From Moritella dasanensis ArB 0140 (GTDB lineage: Bacteria; Pseudomonadota; Gammaproteobacteria; Enterobacterales; Moritellaceae): a stretch of DNA of 64,000 nt. Both the position numbers and the translations under genes were made by a program. The notes under the pieces were generated by a model. It worked only from the letters and a program-made list of their open reading frames with translations. It was not told the DNA's origin and did not search any database. Shown here one piece after another: positions 63,906-64,000 of this stretch (positions are counted from its first letter, which is position 1; each line of letters starts with the position of its first letter). The stretch spans positions 16,510 through 80,509 of the forward strand of contig NZ_AKXQ01000024.1 of the NCBI RefSeq assembly GCF_000276805.1, written 5' to 3'.

Positions 63906-64000
63906 CTTTTTCACTTACACGTATCTTTGGCATACGCTATTCGTCTTCATTTACACTTTCTTTTTCACTTACACGCACCTTTCACGCACGCTATTCGTCT
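63906..64000. repeat. Imperfect 41-bp direct repeat with 54-bp period, truncated by the window edge
   Basis: Copy A is 63906-63946 and copy B 63960-64000. Both begin CTTTTTCACTTACACG and end ACGCTATTCGTCT, with differences only in the middle. A 13-base linker (TCATTTACACTTT) lies between. More copies may follow outside the window. Confidence 0.85.

Larger units (their letters stand above)
63505..64000. other. Gene-free, repeat-rich end of the window
   Basis: About 500 bases with an inverted repeat (63522-63557), a leftward terminator hairpin (63721-63748), C/T-rich microsatellites and an imperfect 41-bp direct repeat cut by the window edge. No ORF is supported. Confidence 0.6.

Overview
The window is AT-rich chromosomal DNA with the gene content of a marine gammaproteobacterium of the Alteromonadales/Vibrionales type. 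A cold-adapted Moritella-like genus is my best guess, by inference only. Supporting signs are the smrB/prmB/aroC neighbourhood, a YtfK homologue, SixA, a pitrilysin-type protease, several trimeric-porin and FadL-type outer membrane proteins, two chemoreceptors, a GGDEF/EAL protein and two SdaC-type transporters. No phage, plasmid, transposase or CRISPR locus is visible. Most genes are ordinary chromosomal genes closed by clear rho-independent terminators.

Layout. 1-10 kb: the 3' end of trpA, a KefB/C-type antiporter, YbaK, a porin, an NSS-family symporter, a secreted sphingomyelinase-like hydrolase, an SdaC-like transporter and a decayed LacI-family gene. 10-22 kb: a hybrid histidine kinase, aroC, an exported barrel protein lying between aroC and prmB, prmB, smrB with a small coupled membrane protein, ytfK, sixA and a pitrilysin-like protease. 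21-32 kb: a LysE exporter; an operon of enoyl-CoA hydratase, PatZ-like protein and LysR regulator; a TraF-like outer membrane protein; tRNA-Ser(GGA); a lipoprotein; and a row of frameshifted SDR, FadL and a four-helix membrane protein. 32-37 kb: a cysteine-cluster protein, ogt, a DUF523/DUF1722 protein, phrB, an orphan winged-helix protein and a dienoyl-CoA isomerase-like crotonase.

37-43 kb is the most unusual part. Two tandem, diverged DUF5692-like membrane proteins are followed by an outer membrane barrel, a chalcone-isomerase-like exported protein and a multi-helix chemoreceptor. The first membrane-protein gene and the barrel gene share an upstream arrangement: a CRP-like site, then exactly 53 bp later a TTAGAG-type dyad (TAGAGT-N4-ACTCTA). 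This suggests one regulon and an uncharacterised envelope system.

45-49 kb holds a compact rightward gene row: a YHS protein, a DoxX-like protein, two overlapping ATP-grasp ligases and an MFS-like exporter. It looks like a small-molecule or peptide ligation and export pathway that I cannot name. 49-64 kb carries NRDE and DinB-like proteins, a HopJ-family protein, a second chemoreceptor (HBM type), a THEM6-like thioesterase, LysE with a divergent GlxA-type regulator, a PAS-PAS-GGDEF-EAL protein, the true sdaC, an outer membrane protein, yjjG and a repeat-rich end.

Three genes show damage or deletion: the LacI-family remnant (in-frame stop plus a large internal deletion), the SDR (one-base frameshift), and the PatZ-like protein, which lacks its ATP-grasp core. 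Coordinates come from reading the frames. Family names rest on motif recognition without database searches.
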